Source of the DNA: Myceligenerans indicum
GTDB lineage: Bacteria; Actinomycetota; Actinomycetes; Actinomycetales; Cellulomonadaceae
Length of the DNA stretch: 64,000 bases
Reading direction: 5' to 3'
Assembly: GCF_016742955.1 (NCBI RefSeq)
Contig: NZ_JABBYC010000007.1
Coordinates: forward strand, 1 to 64,000
A program made the position numbers and the translations under genes. Below the pieces are notes generated by a model that saw only the letters and a list, made by a program, of their open reading frames with translations, was not told the origin of the DNA and searched no databases. Positions 7,302-15,765 of this stretch are shown in pieces. The stretch's first letter is position 1. Each line of letters starts with the position of its first letter.

Positions 7302-8087
7302 ATGAAGTCAGAACATGCCGACTCGATGGTGGGTTCGGTGTCCGCGGCGCCCCTGCTGCTGTTGCACGGCGGTGGGCCGGGTGTCGACGCGCTGAGCAAC
7401 TGGCGGAACGTGTGGGGCCCGCTGACGGACCGGTTCACCTGTGTTGCTCCCGACCTGCTCGGCTTCGGCGCGCGGATCCCGCACGACGGCCTTCCGCGCG
7501 GTCCGCGCGCCTGGAGCCGAGCGCGTGCTCACCAGCTCCTCGAGCTGATCGACGAACAGGGCCTGGATCGTGTCCACCTCGTCGGCAACTCGGCGGCGGG
7601 CGGCGCCGCAGCGCTGGCACTCATGGAGCTCGCACCCGGGCGCATCGGCCGCGCGGTGCTCATGGGTGGCGCCGGGACCGGCCCGCAGCCGCACACGGTC
7701 CCGTTCTACGACGAACCGACACGTGCGTCGATGCGCCGCACGCTGGCGCGCCTGGTCGCGGACGAGCGGGAGCACCCCCGGCTGCTCGACGAGCTCGCCG
7801 AGCTCCGGTGGCGCCAGGCCCTGGCGCCGGGCGCGGAGCAGGCCTTCCGCGCCATGTTCGCCCCCGGTCAGGACGGTGAGCGGCCGATCGACGTCACCGC
7901 GACCACCACACCAGTCCTGGCCCTGCACGGCGAGCTGGACCGGGTCTCGCCGGTCGAGGTGTCCGAGCGGCTGGTGCACGGCCTGCCGAACGGCCGGCTC
8001 AAGGTGGTCGCAGGTGCCGGCCACTGGATCCACGTGGACCGCCCGCAGCAGTTCCGTATCGAGGTCGAGGAGTTCCTGAGCACATGA
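7302..8087 (+). CDS. Alpha/beta hydrolase, meta-cleavage-product-hydrolase-like
   Basis: 261 residues. HGGGPGVDALSNWR near residue 20 is the oxyanion-hole signature of C-C hydrolases such as MhpC/BphD/HsaD. The nucleophile elbow is GNSAAGG (Ser97), the acid is near GELDRVSP and the general base is His241 (GAGHWIHVD). It hydrolyses a C-C or ester bond of an aromatic-derived intermediate in the cytoplasm. The last codons overlap the monooxygenase start (ATGA), so translation is coupled. A second, different hydrolase of this family lies at 18888, so one of the two probably acts upstream of ring cleavage. A candidate operator precedes it. Confidence 0.85.
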   Translation: MKSEHADSMVGSVSAAPLLLLHGGGPGVDALSNWRNVWGPLTDRFTCVAPDLLGFGARIPHDGLPRGPRAWSRARAHQLLELIDEQGLDRVHLVGNSAAGGAAALALMELAPGRIGRAVLMGGAGTGPQPHTVPFYDEPTRASMRRTLARLVADEREHPRLLDELAELRWRQALAPGAEQAFRAMFAPGQDGERPIDVTATTTPVLALHGELDRVSPVEVSERLVHGLPNGRLKVVAGAGHWIHVDRPQQFRIEVEEFLST

Positions 8088-9706
8088 CGACGACAGGCGG
8101 AACAGAGCACGTCAGCGTACTCGTCATCGGGGCCGGCCCGGCCGGCCTGACGCTGGCCATGGACCTCGGGCAGCGAGGCGTCGACTGCCTGGTGGTCGAG
8201 GCGACCGAGGAGCGGTCCGCCAACCCGCGCTGCAACACGACGTCGGCACGATCCATGGAGATCTTCCGGCGCCTGGGCATCGCCCGGGAGGTCCGGCGAA
8301 CAGGACTGCCGGGGGACTACCCCACCTCGGTCCAGTACCGCACGACGATGCTGGGGGAGGAGATCTACCGCCTCGACCTTCCCTCGTCGGCGGAGGTCGA
8401 GGCAGGCGTCGGGGCACGGGACTGGCCGACACCGGAGCCGCAGCACCGGATCTCGCAGCTCTTCCTGGAACCCGTCCTCGAGCAGCACGCGCTGGACACG
8501 CCCGGAGTGACCCTCCGGCGCGGGACCAGACTCCTCGAACTCCGCCAGCACGACGACCGGGTCGAGGCGGTCCTCGGGGCCGACGGCCATAGGTGGACGG
8601 TGACCTGCGACTACGCCGTCGGGTGCGACGGCGCGCACAGCACGGTGCGCAGCGCGCTGGGAATCAGGTACGAGGGCGTCGAGGCGATCAAGAAGTTCGT
8701 CTCCACCCTTGTGCGGTCACCCGAGCTGGGGCGGATCGCCGCCAAGGACCGGGCGTGGACCTACTGGACCTACGGACGTCGTCCCGCGGCCCTCATCGCC
8801 ATCGACGGCGGCGAGCTGTGGCTCAACCACGTCGCCTTCGACGTCGACCAGGACACCGAGCGCGAGGACCCGGCACGGCTGCTCGACGAAGCCGTGGGCG
8901 GCGTCGTCGACCACGAGGCGCTGGGGACCGTCCGGTGGACCGGGCGGCAGCTCGTCGCCCGGCACTACCGGAAGGGGCGGGTGTTCCTGGCCGGCGACGC
9001 GGCCCACATCTGGATCCCGGCCGGCGGCTTCGGGATGAACGCCGGTATCCAGGACGCGGCGACCCTCGCCTGGATGCTGTCCGCCGTCCACCAGGGGTGG
9101 GCGCCGCCGAGCCTGCTGGACGCCTACGAGACCGAGCGCAAGCCCGTGGGCGAACAGTTCGCGGCCGCGGTGGGCGCGACCGCGAGGGCTTCCCTCGCCG
9201 GCGCACCGGCCGCCATCCACCTCGACGGGCCGGCCGGAGTCCGGGCCCGGGAGGATCTCGCCCGGCGGCTGGCCGCGACCGAGGCACACCGGTACTCGCC
9301 GGACGGGTTCAGCTTCGGCTACCACTACGCGGGGTCGCCCCTGGTCGTCGGGGGGTCGCCGCAGCCGCTCATGGACATGGGCAGCTACCCCGACGAGGCG
9401 CGGGCGGGCTTCCGGCTCCCGCACTCGTGGCTTCCCGACGGGCGATCGATCCTCGACGTGGTCGGGCCGGGCTTCACCCTCGTCCGCACCGACGCCAGCG
9501 CGGACGCGGCGGCATGGGCGGTGGCCGCGGAGAGGCTGTCGGTCCCCCTCGACGTCGTCGACGTCCGGCCCGAGCGGCCCGAGCGGTATCGCGCTCCGCT
9601 GCTGCTCGTCCGCCCGGACCAGCACGTCGCCTGGCTGGGCGGCTCGCGGGACGAACCGGCTGTCGAACCCGGGGCCGTGCTGCGTGCGGCCGTCGGGCGC
9701 TCGTAG
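8084..9706 (+). CDS. FAD-dependent aromatic hydroxylase (MhpA/phenol-hydroxylase-like)
   Basis: 540 residues of a class A flavoprotein monooxygenase: the GAGPAGLTLAMDL dinucleotide-binding motif at about residue 16, the DGAHSTVRSALGI motif (DG fingerprint) at about residue 185, and GDAAHIWIPAGGFGMNAGIQDA at about residue 304. The C-terminal part (GPGFTLVRTD..., VDVRPERPERYRAPLLLVRPDQHVAW) is the thioredoxin-like lid domain of the MhpA/PheA/TfdB group. It would use NAD(P)H and O2 to hydroxylate a phenolic ring next to an existing OH, producing the catechol for the extradiol dioxygenase. It starts inside the stop of the preceding hydrolase. Substrate unknown. Confidence 0.88.
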   Translation: MTTTGGTEHVSVLVIGAGPAGLTLAMDLGQRGVDCLVVEATEERSANPRCNTTSARSMEIFRRLGIAREVRRTGLPGDYPTSVQYRTTMLGEEIYRLDLPSSAEVEAGVGARDWPTPEPQHRISQLFLEPVLEQHALDTPGVTLRRGTRLLELRQHDDRVEAVLGADGHRWTVTCDYAVGCDGAHSTVRSALGIRYEGVEAIKKFVSTLVRSPELGRIAAKDRAWTYWTYGRRPAALIAIDGGELWLNHVAFDVDQDTEREDPARLLDEAVGGVVDHEALGTVRWTGRQLVARHYRKGRVFLAGDAAHIWIPAGGFGMNAGIQDAATLAWMLSAVHQGWAPPSLLDAYETERKPVGEQFAAAVGATARASLAGAPAAIHLDGPAGVRAREDLARRLAATEAHRYSPDGFSFGYHYAGSPLVVGGSPQPLMDMGSYPDEARAGFRLPHSWLPDGRSILDVVGPGFTLVRTDASADAAAWAVAAERLSVPLDVVDVRPERPERYRAPLLLVRPDQHVAWLGGSRDEPAVEPGAVLRAAVGRS

Positions 9707-9783
9707 CCCGCCCAACTCACAGCCCGCCCAACTCACAGCCCGTCCAACTCACAGCCCGTCCAACTCACAGCCCGTCCAACTCA
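9707..9783 (+). repeat. 16-bp tandem repeat, about 4.8 copies
   Basis: The unit CCCGCCCAACTCACAG repeats directly from the base after the monooxygenase stop codon. Copies 1-2 are identical, copies 3-5 carry one C-to-T change, and the last copy is partial. Units are contiguous with no spacers. Confidence 0.9.
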
Positions 9784-9795
9784 TCGCCCTTCCAA

Positions 9796-9825
9796 AGACG
9801 GAACCAGGCAAGACGGAACCAGGAG
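9796..9825 (+). repeat. 15-bp direct repeat, two copies
   Basis: AGACGGAACCAGGCA followed immediately by AGACGGAACCAGGAG. The second copy supplies the AGGAG ribosome-binding site of the hyuA gene, 12 nt before its ATG. With the 16-bp array it makes up almost all of the 130-bp gap. Confidence 0.85.
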
Positions 9826-9836
9826 AACGAATTCAG

Positions 9837-11939
9837 ATGGCATACGCACTGGGCATCGATGTCGGTGGCACCTTCACCGACGGGGTCGCGTCGGACGGCA
9901 CCGGGCGCATCATCTCCGCCAAGACCCAGACCACCCCTCCGCACCGGGAGGCCGGGGTCATGCAGGTGATCGAGGACCTCTCCGCCGAGCTCGGTATCAG
10001 CGTCCGCGAGATGCTGTCGCAGACCGACTACATCGCGCACGGCACCACCGCGTCGATCAACGCACTGGTTCAGGGCGATGTGGCGGATGTCGCCCTGATC
10101 GCCACCAAGGGCCACCGCGACTCGATCTACATCATGAACGCCGAGGGAAGGACCCTGGGCCGCTCGGCGCACGAGATCCAGGACACCCTTCGCCAGCGGA
10201 AGCCGCGGCCGCTCGTCCCGAAGTATCGCGCCCTCGAGGTCACCGAACGCATGGACTACGCGGGTCAGGTCCTCGTGCCGCTCGACGAGGAGGAGGTGCG
10301 CCGCGTCGCCCGGACCCTGGTGGAGCAGGGCGTCGAGGCGATCGCGGTGTGCCTGCTGTGGTCGTTCAAGAACCCTGCGCACGAACGCCGGGTCCGCGAG
10401 CTGATCCACGAGGTCGACCCCGGCATGTACGTGACACTCTCCTCCGACGTCAGCCCGCGTATCCGCGAGTTTGCCCGGACCTCCACCACGATCATGAACG
10501 CCCAGGTCGGGCCCCGGCTGCGGACCTACCTGGAGCCGTTGCAGAAGCAGCTCGAGGACTCCGGACTGACCGGCCCGCTCCTCGTGATGCAGAGCGAGGG
10601 CGGGACCATCACCGCAGACAGGGCGCCGGAGCACGCGATCACCACCGTCGGCTCGGTCCTGTCGGGCGGCGTCATCGGCGGGCTGCGGATGGCCGGGCAG
10701 CTCGGCCACCGCAACGTCATCACCACCGACGTCGGCGGGACCACCTTCCTGGCCGGCCTCATCGTCGACGGGGAGCCCGTGATGGCCCCGGGCTCGATCG
10801 TGAACCAGTTCCCGATCAACGCCCCCACGATCCAGGTGCACACGATCGGTTCCGGGGGCGGCGCCCTGGCGTCGGTGGACGAGGGCGGCAACCTCCGGCT
10901 CGGGCCGCAGAGCGCGGAAGCGGTGCCCGGTCCGGCGTGCTACGGCAACGGAGGTCTCCGCCCGACCAACACCGACGCGAATCTGGTGCTCGGGATCCTG
11001 AGCGAGCGCGGCCTCCTCGGCGGACGGAAGCCGCTGCGCAAGGACCTCGCCGAGGAGGCGATCCGCACCTATGTGGCCGAGCCCCTCGGGCTCAGCGTGG
11101 AAGAAGCCGCCATCGCCATCCATGAGGTCCAGAACGCCCAGGCGGGCGACCTGCTCCGGCGCTCGGTGGTGCAGGCAGGGTTCGATCCGCGCGACTTCGT
11201 GGCCTACGCCTTCGGTGGAGCCGGGCCGGCGCACTGCGTCGGCTACTGCAGGGACCTGGGCGTGTCCGAGGTCGTCGTCCCGCTCGGCCCGGTCGCCTCG
11301 GCGTTCTCGGCCTACGGCCTGGCGGCGTCCGACGTCGTCATCAGCGCCGAGTTCTCCGACCCGTCGTCGTTCCCCATCGACCACACCACGCTGCAGGGCT
11401 ATTTCGAGCAGCTGGAGGCCGACGTGGAGCGCGCCCTGGGAAGGCAGGGCGTGGTGTTCAAGGACGTCACCCTCCAGCGCGAGATCGACCTGCGCTACTC
11501 CATGCAGGTGTCCGAACTCACCACGCCGGTGCCGGAGGGGCCGCTCGACGAGCACAGCGGCGAGGCCGTCGTGCGCACCTTCGAGGAGCACTACGAGCGC
11601 ATCAACGGCTCCGGGGCCGGCTATCGCGAGGCCGGTGTCCAGGCCATCACCTACCGCGTGCGCGCCAAGGCGAGCCTCGGCTTCCCGGTCCTGCTCCCCG
11701 AGGTCGAGGAAGCCCGCTCGGCAGACCCGTCCGCGGCACTCCTGGAGGAGCGGCCCGTGTGCCTCGACTCCCGGCGGGGGTTCGAGGCGACACCCGTCTA
11801 CGAGTACTCCCGCCTGCGTTCCGGCCACGTGCTCGTGGGCCCCGCGATCGTCGACGTCCCGACCACGGTGGTGGTCATACCCGCAGGGTCGGCCGGGCGG
11901 GTCGACCACCTCGGCAACCTCGTCGTGACCTACCAGTGA
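9837..11939 (+). CDS. hyuA: Hydantoinase/oxoprolinase-family subunit A (HyuA; carboxylase beta-like)
   Basis: 700 residues. It opens with GIDVGGTFTDGVASDG, the phosphate-binding motif of the ASKHA nucleotide-binding domain, followed by HGTTASINALVQGD and, in the second half, TTDVGGTTF and FGGAGPAHC, all hallmarks of HyuA. Known relatives are N-methylhydantoinase A, 5-oxoprolinase N-half and the ATP-dependent acetone and acetophenone carboxylases. Together with HyuB (11 bp downstream) it should activate its substrate or bicarbonate with ATP and either open a cyclic amide or carboxylate a ketone. ATG 9837 is used because the family motif starts five residues later and AGGAG lies upstream; the sequence before it is tandem repeat. 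Confidence 0.88.
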   Translation: MAYALGIDVGGTFTDGVASDGTGRIISAKTQTTPPHREAGVMQVIEDLSAELGISVREMLSQTDYIAHGTTASINALVQGDVADVALIATKGHRDSIYIMNAEGRTLGRSAHEIQDTLRQRKPRPLVPKYRALEVTERMDYAGQVLVPLDEEEVRRVARTLVEQGVEAIAVCLLWSFKNPAHERRVRELIHEVDPGMYVTLSSDVSPRIREFARTSTTIMNAQVGPRLRTYLEPLQKQLEDSGLTGPLLVMQSEGGTITADRAPEHAITTVGSVLSGGVIGGLRMAGQLGHRNVITTDVGGTTFLAGLIVDGEPVMAPGSIVNQFPINAPTIQVHTIGSGGGALASVDEGGNLRLGPQSAEAVPGPACYGNGGLRPTNTDANLVLGILSERGLLGGRKPLRKDLAEEAIRTYVAEPLGLSVEEAAIAIHEVQNAQAGDLLRRSVVQAGFDPRDFVAYAFGGAGPAHCVGYCRDLGVSEVVVPLGPVASAFSAYGLAASDVVISAEFSDPSSFPIDHTTLQGYFEQLEADVERALGRQGVVFKDVTLQREIDLRYSMQVSELTTPVPEGPLDEHSGEAVVRTFEEHYERINGSGAGYREAGVQAITYRVRAKASLGFPVLLPEVEEARSADPSAALLEERPVCLDSRRGFEATPVYEYSRLRSGHVLVGPAIVDVPTTVVVIPAGSAGRVDHLGNLVVTYQ

Positions 11940-11950
11940 GGACCCCTCAG

Positions 11951-14275
11951 ATGAGAAACACGATCCCCGGCTCGGAGCACTTCACCAGCCGCCCGATGCC
12001 TCGCGACGAGCTGCTCGGCAGGATCCCGGACACGTTGCCCCTGCACTCCGTGCCCGAGGACCGCGTGGGCGACGTCGATGCCCTGACCTACGAGGTGGTC
12101 CGTCACCGGCTGTCGGCCATCACGCAGGAGATGGGCGAGACCCTGCGACGGATGTCCGGGTCGCACGTCGTCACCGAGTCCAACGACTTCAACTTCTCGA
12201 TCTGCGACGAACTGGGCGAGCAGGTCCAGGTCGGCACCTTCAACATCGGGCTCATCGGTTCCATGGACCTCGCCGTCACCTGGACGCTGCAGCACCGCGC
12301 CACCAATCCGGGGATCGAGGAGGGCGACATGTTCCTCTGCAACGACCCCTGGATCGGCGGCGGGCTGCACCAGAACGACGCGGCGATCCTCGCCCCCGTC
12401 TTCCACGACGGAAAGCTCTTCGGGTGGACCACGGCCATCGCGCACCAGATCGACCTCGGTGGCCTCCGGCCGGGATCGTTCAGCCCGTCGGCCCAGGACG
12501 TCTTCGCCGAGGCCGCCCCGACCCCGCCGGTCAAGGTGGTCCGCGGCGGGGTCCTGCAGCAGGACGTCGCCGACATGTGGACCCGGCGCTCCCGCCTGCC
12601 CCACATGGTCGGTCTCGACCTGCGGGCCAAGATCGCCGCGAACAAGAACGCTGCCGACCAGCTTCTCCGGCTTGTCGACAGGTACGGCGCCGACACCGTG
12701 AAGTCGGTGATGCGCCGGATGCTGCAGGACGCGGAGACCCGGCTCAGGACCAAGCTCGACGGGCTTCGGGACGGTACGTGGACCGCGATCGGCTACCAGG
12801 AGCAGTCCGGTACCGGGGACCGCGACCTGCACCGGATCAAGGTGGCGATGACCAAGGCGGGTGACAGGCTCACCTTCGACTTCACCGGGACCGCCGAGCA
12901 GACGGGCATCATCAACTGCCCCTATCCGGGACTGCGCGCCGGGATCGTCTTCACGATGCTGCCCCTGCTCGCCGGGGACATCCCGTGGGCCGCGGGCGGC
13001 CTGCTGCGCTGCTTCGACATCGTCACCGAGGAACACACGATCACCAACGCCTCGTTCCCGGCCGCCGTCGGCAAGGGGCCGTTCGGCCCCGCCTGGGGTG
13101 TGGGGAACCTGGTCGCCGAGGTCCTCGCCAAGCTGCTCGACTCCGAACCGCAGCACCGCCGCGACGTCCAGTCCATCTGCAACGGCACGACCGACCTGTG
13201 CGTGGTCTCGGGCGTCGATGCCCGCGACGGCGGCCGCAAGGGCTTCGTCAGCCCCATCTTCGATGTCATGGCCGGTGGTTACGGCGCGCAGGTGAACCAT
13301 GACGGCGTCGACACGGGCGGCCGTCTGATCATCCCGACGGCCAAGGCACCCGACGTCGAGATGACCGAGTACCTGTACCCCCTCGTCGCCCTGTGGCGCC
13401 GTGAGCAGACCGACTCCGGAGGTCCGGGGCGGCAACGCGGCGGCATGAGCGGCTCGGTGTGCTACGTCCAGCATCCCCAGCAGGACGCACCGATGTCGCT
13501 GGTCGTGTCCGGGACGGGAAAGGTCGCCAACCAGAACGTCGGGCTCGCGGGCGGCTACCCGGGCAACTCCCAGCTCGACATGGTCGTACGGGACATCGAG
13601 CTGCCCCAGCTGAAGGGCGCCACGACCGTCCCGGCCGACCTGGACGAGGTGGGCGGACGGGCGGAGGTCCTCCCGTGCGAGGGGGAGTCCGTGCTGGGGG
13701 TGAGGGATGCCCTGTTCCTGCACTGGCAGGCGGGCGGCGGATACGGCGACCCCCTCCTGCGGGAAGCCGGGAGCGTCCGCGACGACGTGCTGCAGTCCCG
13801 CGTCTCGACGCAGGCCGCACGCGATCTCTACGGCGTCGTGATCGACGATGGCGGAGCGGTCGACGTGTCCGCCACCGCCGCCCTGCGGCTCAGCCTCCGG
13901 GGGCGCCGCGCGGGACGGGCGGGCGGCCCGGCCCAGGCGCCCCTCGCGGTCACCGAGCCGGTGCTGGAGCGGGCGCACCGGCTCGACGACAACCTGGCGA
14001 TCGTCGACGTCGACGGATCCGAGACGGTGGCCTGCACGCACTGCGGCACGCTCATCGGTCCCGCCCACAACTCCGACTTCGTGATCGAGCTGATCCGCAC
14101 CGACGCCGAACCGTCGGCCGCGGGGCCGCACATCTGGCACGACCCGTCGGTCTACGTCGACGCGGAGGTCGTCTTCCGCCAGCTCTGCTGCCCGGGCTGC
14201 GCGACAGCCGTCTACTCGCGGGTCGTCCCGGTGGACCACCCGCTCCCCGAGGACGTCTACGGGGGACGGTCGTGA
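11951..14275 (+). CDS. hyuB: Hydantoinase-family subunit B (HyuB) fused to a zinc-ribbon carboxylase-type tail
   Basis: 774 residues. The first ~570 are HyuB: LTYEVVRHRLSAITQEMGETL, NDPWIGGGLHQND, the metal-type cluster AIAHQIDLGG, and GGYGDPL near the end. Beyond about residue 640 an extra domain follows with two Cys pairs, C695xxC698 (CTHCG) and C747xxC750 (CPGC), resembling the small zinc-binding subunit of acetone/acetophenone carboxylases, which is normally a separate protein. This favours a carboxylase role over plain hydantoinase. GAGGA lies 8 nt before the ATG at 11951. The stop overlaps the GTG of the ABC ATPase. No separate small subunit is seen nearby. Confidence 0.85.
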   Translation: MRNTIPGSEHFTSRPMPRDELLGRIPDTLPLHSVPEDRVGDVDALTYEVVRHRLSAITQEMGETLRRMSGSHVVTESNDFNFSICDELGEQVQVGTFNIGLIGSMDLAVTWTLQHRATNPGIEEGDMFLCNDPWIGGGLHQNDAAILAPVFHDGKLFGWTTAIAHQIDLGGLRPGSFSPSAQDVFAEAAPTPPVKVVRGGVLQQDVADMWTRRSRLPHMVGLDLRAKIAANKNAADQLLRLVDRYGADTVKSVMRRMLQDAETRLRTKLDGLRDGTWTAIGYQEQSGTGDRDLHRIKVAMTKAGDRLTFDFTGTAEQTGIINCPYPGLRAGIVFTMLPLLAGDIPWAAGGLLRCFDIVTEEHTITNASFPAAVGKGPFGPAWGVGNLVAEVLAKLLDSEPQHRRDVQSICNGTTDLCVVSGVDARDGGRKGFVSPIFDVMAGGYGAQVNHDGVDTGGRLIIPTAKAPDVEMTEYLYPLVALWRREQTDSGGPGRQRGGMSGSVCYVQHPQQDAPMSLVVSGTGKVANQNVGLAGGYPGNSQLDMVVRDIELPQLKGATTVPADLDEVGGRAEVLPCEGESVLGVRDALFLHWQAGGGYGDPLLREAGSVRDDVLQSRVSTQAARDLYGVVIDDGGAVDVSATAALRLSLRGRRAGRAGGPAQAPLAVTEPVLERAHRLDDNLAIVDVDGSETVACTHCGTLIGPAHNSDFVIELIRTDAEPSAAGPHIWHDPSVYVDAEVVFRQLCCPGCATAVYSRVVPVDHPLPEDVYGGRS

Positions 14276-15765
14276 GCCGGGACCGGAGCCCGCGCCGCAC
14301 CCTGGTCCGGGTGCGCGAGCTGACCAAGTCGTTCGGCCCCACGACCGCCCTGGACCACGTGAGCCTGACGGTGGGTGCCGGCGAGGTGCTCGCCGTGGTG
14401 GGACACAACGGGTCCGGCAAGTCGACGCTGGTCAAGCTACTGGCAGGCTTCCACGCACCCGACGGCGGTGTGATCGAGACCCGCACCCGGGACGGCGCGA
14501 CGACCGACCTGCGGTTCATCCACCAGGACCTGGGACTCGTCGGCACCCTCTCCACGGTGGAGAACCTGTCCCTGGGGACGGCGCGGGGACTCGGCGTGCT
14601 CGGCCGCCTGCGCGGGGCCGACGAGCGGCGGGAGGCCGACGAGCTCATCAGGCGGTTCGGCGTCGACTTCGACGTCGACCGGCCGGTCGAGGAGCTGTCG
14701 CCCGCCGAGCGGACCATCGTGGCCATCGCCCGGGCGCTGAAGGGCTGGGACGAGCAGCAGGACGTCGTCGTGGTCCTGGACGAGCCCACGGCCTCGCTGC
14801 ACGGCGCCGAGGTCGACCGGCTGATGGCGGTGGTGCGCGCGGTCGCCGAGCGCGGGGCGGGGATCCTCTTCATCTCGCATCGCCTCGACGAGGTGCTCGG
14901 CATGGCCGACACCGTGGTCGCGCTGCGCAACGGCAGGGTCGTCGGTGAGGTGCCCTGCTCGGACACGGACTACGCCGGACTCGTCGAGCTCGTTGCCGGC
15001 GAGGCGGTGGAAGGCCTCGACCGCAGGGCGCCGGTACCCGGCGACGTCGTCCTGCGCGTGTCGGACCTGGAGGGTGACACGATCCGCAACGTCAGCCTCG
15101 AGGTCCGGGCCGGCGAGATCGTGGGTGTCGCAGGCATCCTCGGGTCGGGCCGGGACGAGTTGTGCGCCGCGATCTTCGGCGGCCGGGCCTACGGGCGTGG
15201 CTCGATCGAGCTCGCGGGCCGGACGCTGCGCCCGGGTGACCTCCGGGCGGCGATCAGGCACGGGGCCGCATACGTTCCCGGAGATCGCCACAAGCACGGA
15301 GCCGTCATGTCCATGACGGCCTCCGAGAACCTGGCGGCGGTGCGCATCCCGCGGATCGAGAAGCCCTGGGCGCGGGTGCGCTCGCGGGACGAGGACCGCG
15401 AGGCGCGGCACTGGTTCACCACGTGCGGCGTGGTACCCGACCGGCCGCGCATGGAGCTTTCCCGCTTCAGCGGCGGAAACCAGCAGAAGGTGGTCATCGC
15501 CAAGTGGCTGCGCACCCGGCCCGGCCTGCTGTTGCTGGAGGAACCCACACAAGGCGTGGACATCGGGGCCAAGTCCCTGATCCACCGGCTGGTCGCCGGC
15601 TCGGCCGACGAAGGCACCGCGGTGCTGGTCGCCTCCTCGGAGGCCAAGGAGCTCGCCGAGCTGTGCGATCGCGTGCTCGTCCTCAGCGAGGGCGAGCTGG
15701 TCGACGAGCTGGCCGGCACCCGACTCACCGAAGCAGCGATCCTGAATGCGAGCGTCCCATCATGA
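14272..15765 (+). CDS. ABC importer ATPase, duplicated (RbsA/CUT2 type)
   Basis: 497 residues with two ATPase halves. The first has a canonical Walker A (GHNGSGKST, about residue 43), Walker B VVVLDEPTAS and a degenerate signature LSPAER. The second has a degenerate Walker A (GILGSGRDE), the intact signature FSGGNQQK and Walker B LLLLEEPTQGVD. This asymmetry is typical of CUT2 sugar/nucleoside importers, where one half carries most of the hydrolysis. It starts at a GTGA overlap with hyuB and ends at an ATGA overlap with the permease, so it is in the same operon. CUT2 systems usually import pentoses, hexoses or nucleosides, so the cluster's substrate may be glycosylated or polar. Confidence 0.9.
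   Translation: MSRDRSPRRTLVRVRELTKSFGPTTALDHVSLTVGAGEVLAVVGHNGSGKSTLVKLLAGFHAPDGGVIETRTRDGATTDLRFIHQDLGLVGTLSTVENLSLGTARGLGVLGRLRGADERREADELIRRFGVDFDVDRPVEELSPAERTIVAIARALKGWDEQQDVVVVLDEPTASLHGAEVDRLMAVVRAVAERGAGILFISHRLDEVLGMADTVVALRNGRVVGEVPCSDTDYAGLVELVAGEAVEGLDRRAPVPGDVVLRVSDLEGDTIRNVSLEVRAGEIVGVAGILGSGRDELCAAIFGGRAYGRGSIELAGRTLRPGDLRAAIRHGAAYVPGDRHKHGAVMSMTASENLAAVRIPRIEKPWARVRSRDEDREARHWFTTCGVVPDRPRMELSRFSGGNQQKVVIAKWLRTRPGLLLLEEPTQGVDIGAKSLIHRLVAGSADEGTAVLVASSEAKELAELCDRVLVLSEGELVDELAGTRLTEAAILNASVPS

Noticed and set aside
9707-9783. CRISPR-like array after the monooxygenase gene
   Set aside because: The 16-bp units are contiguous with no spacers and no cas genes are nearby; it is a simple tandem repeat.
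11930-14239. 769-residue minus-strand frame over hyuB
   Set aside because: Mirror of codon third-position GC bias; the sense strand has all the HyuB motifs.
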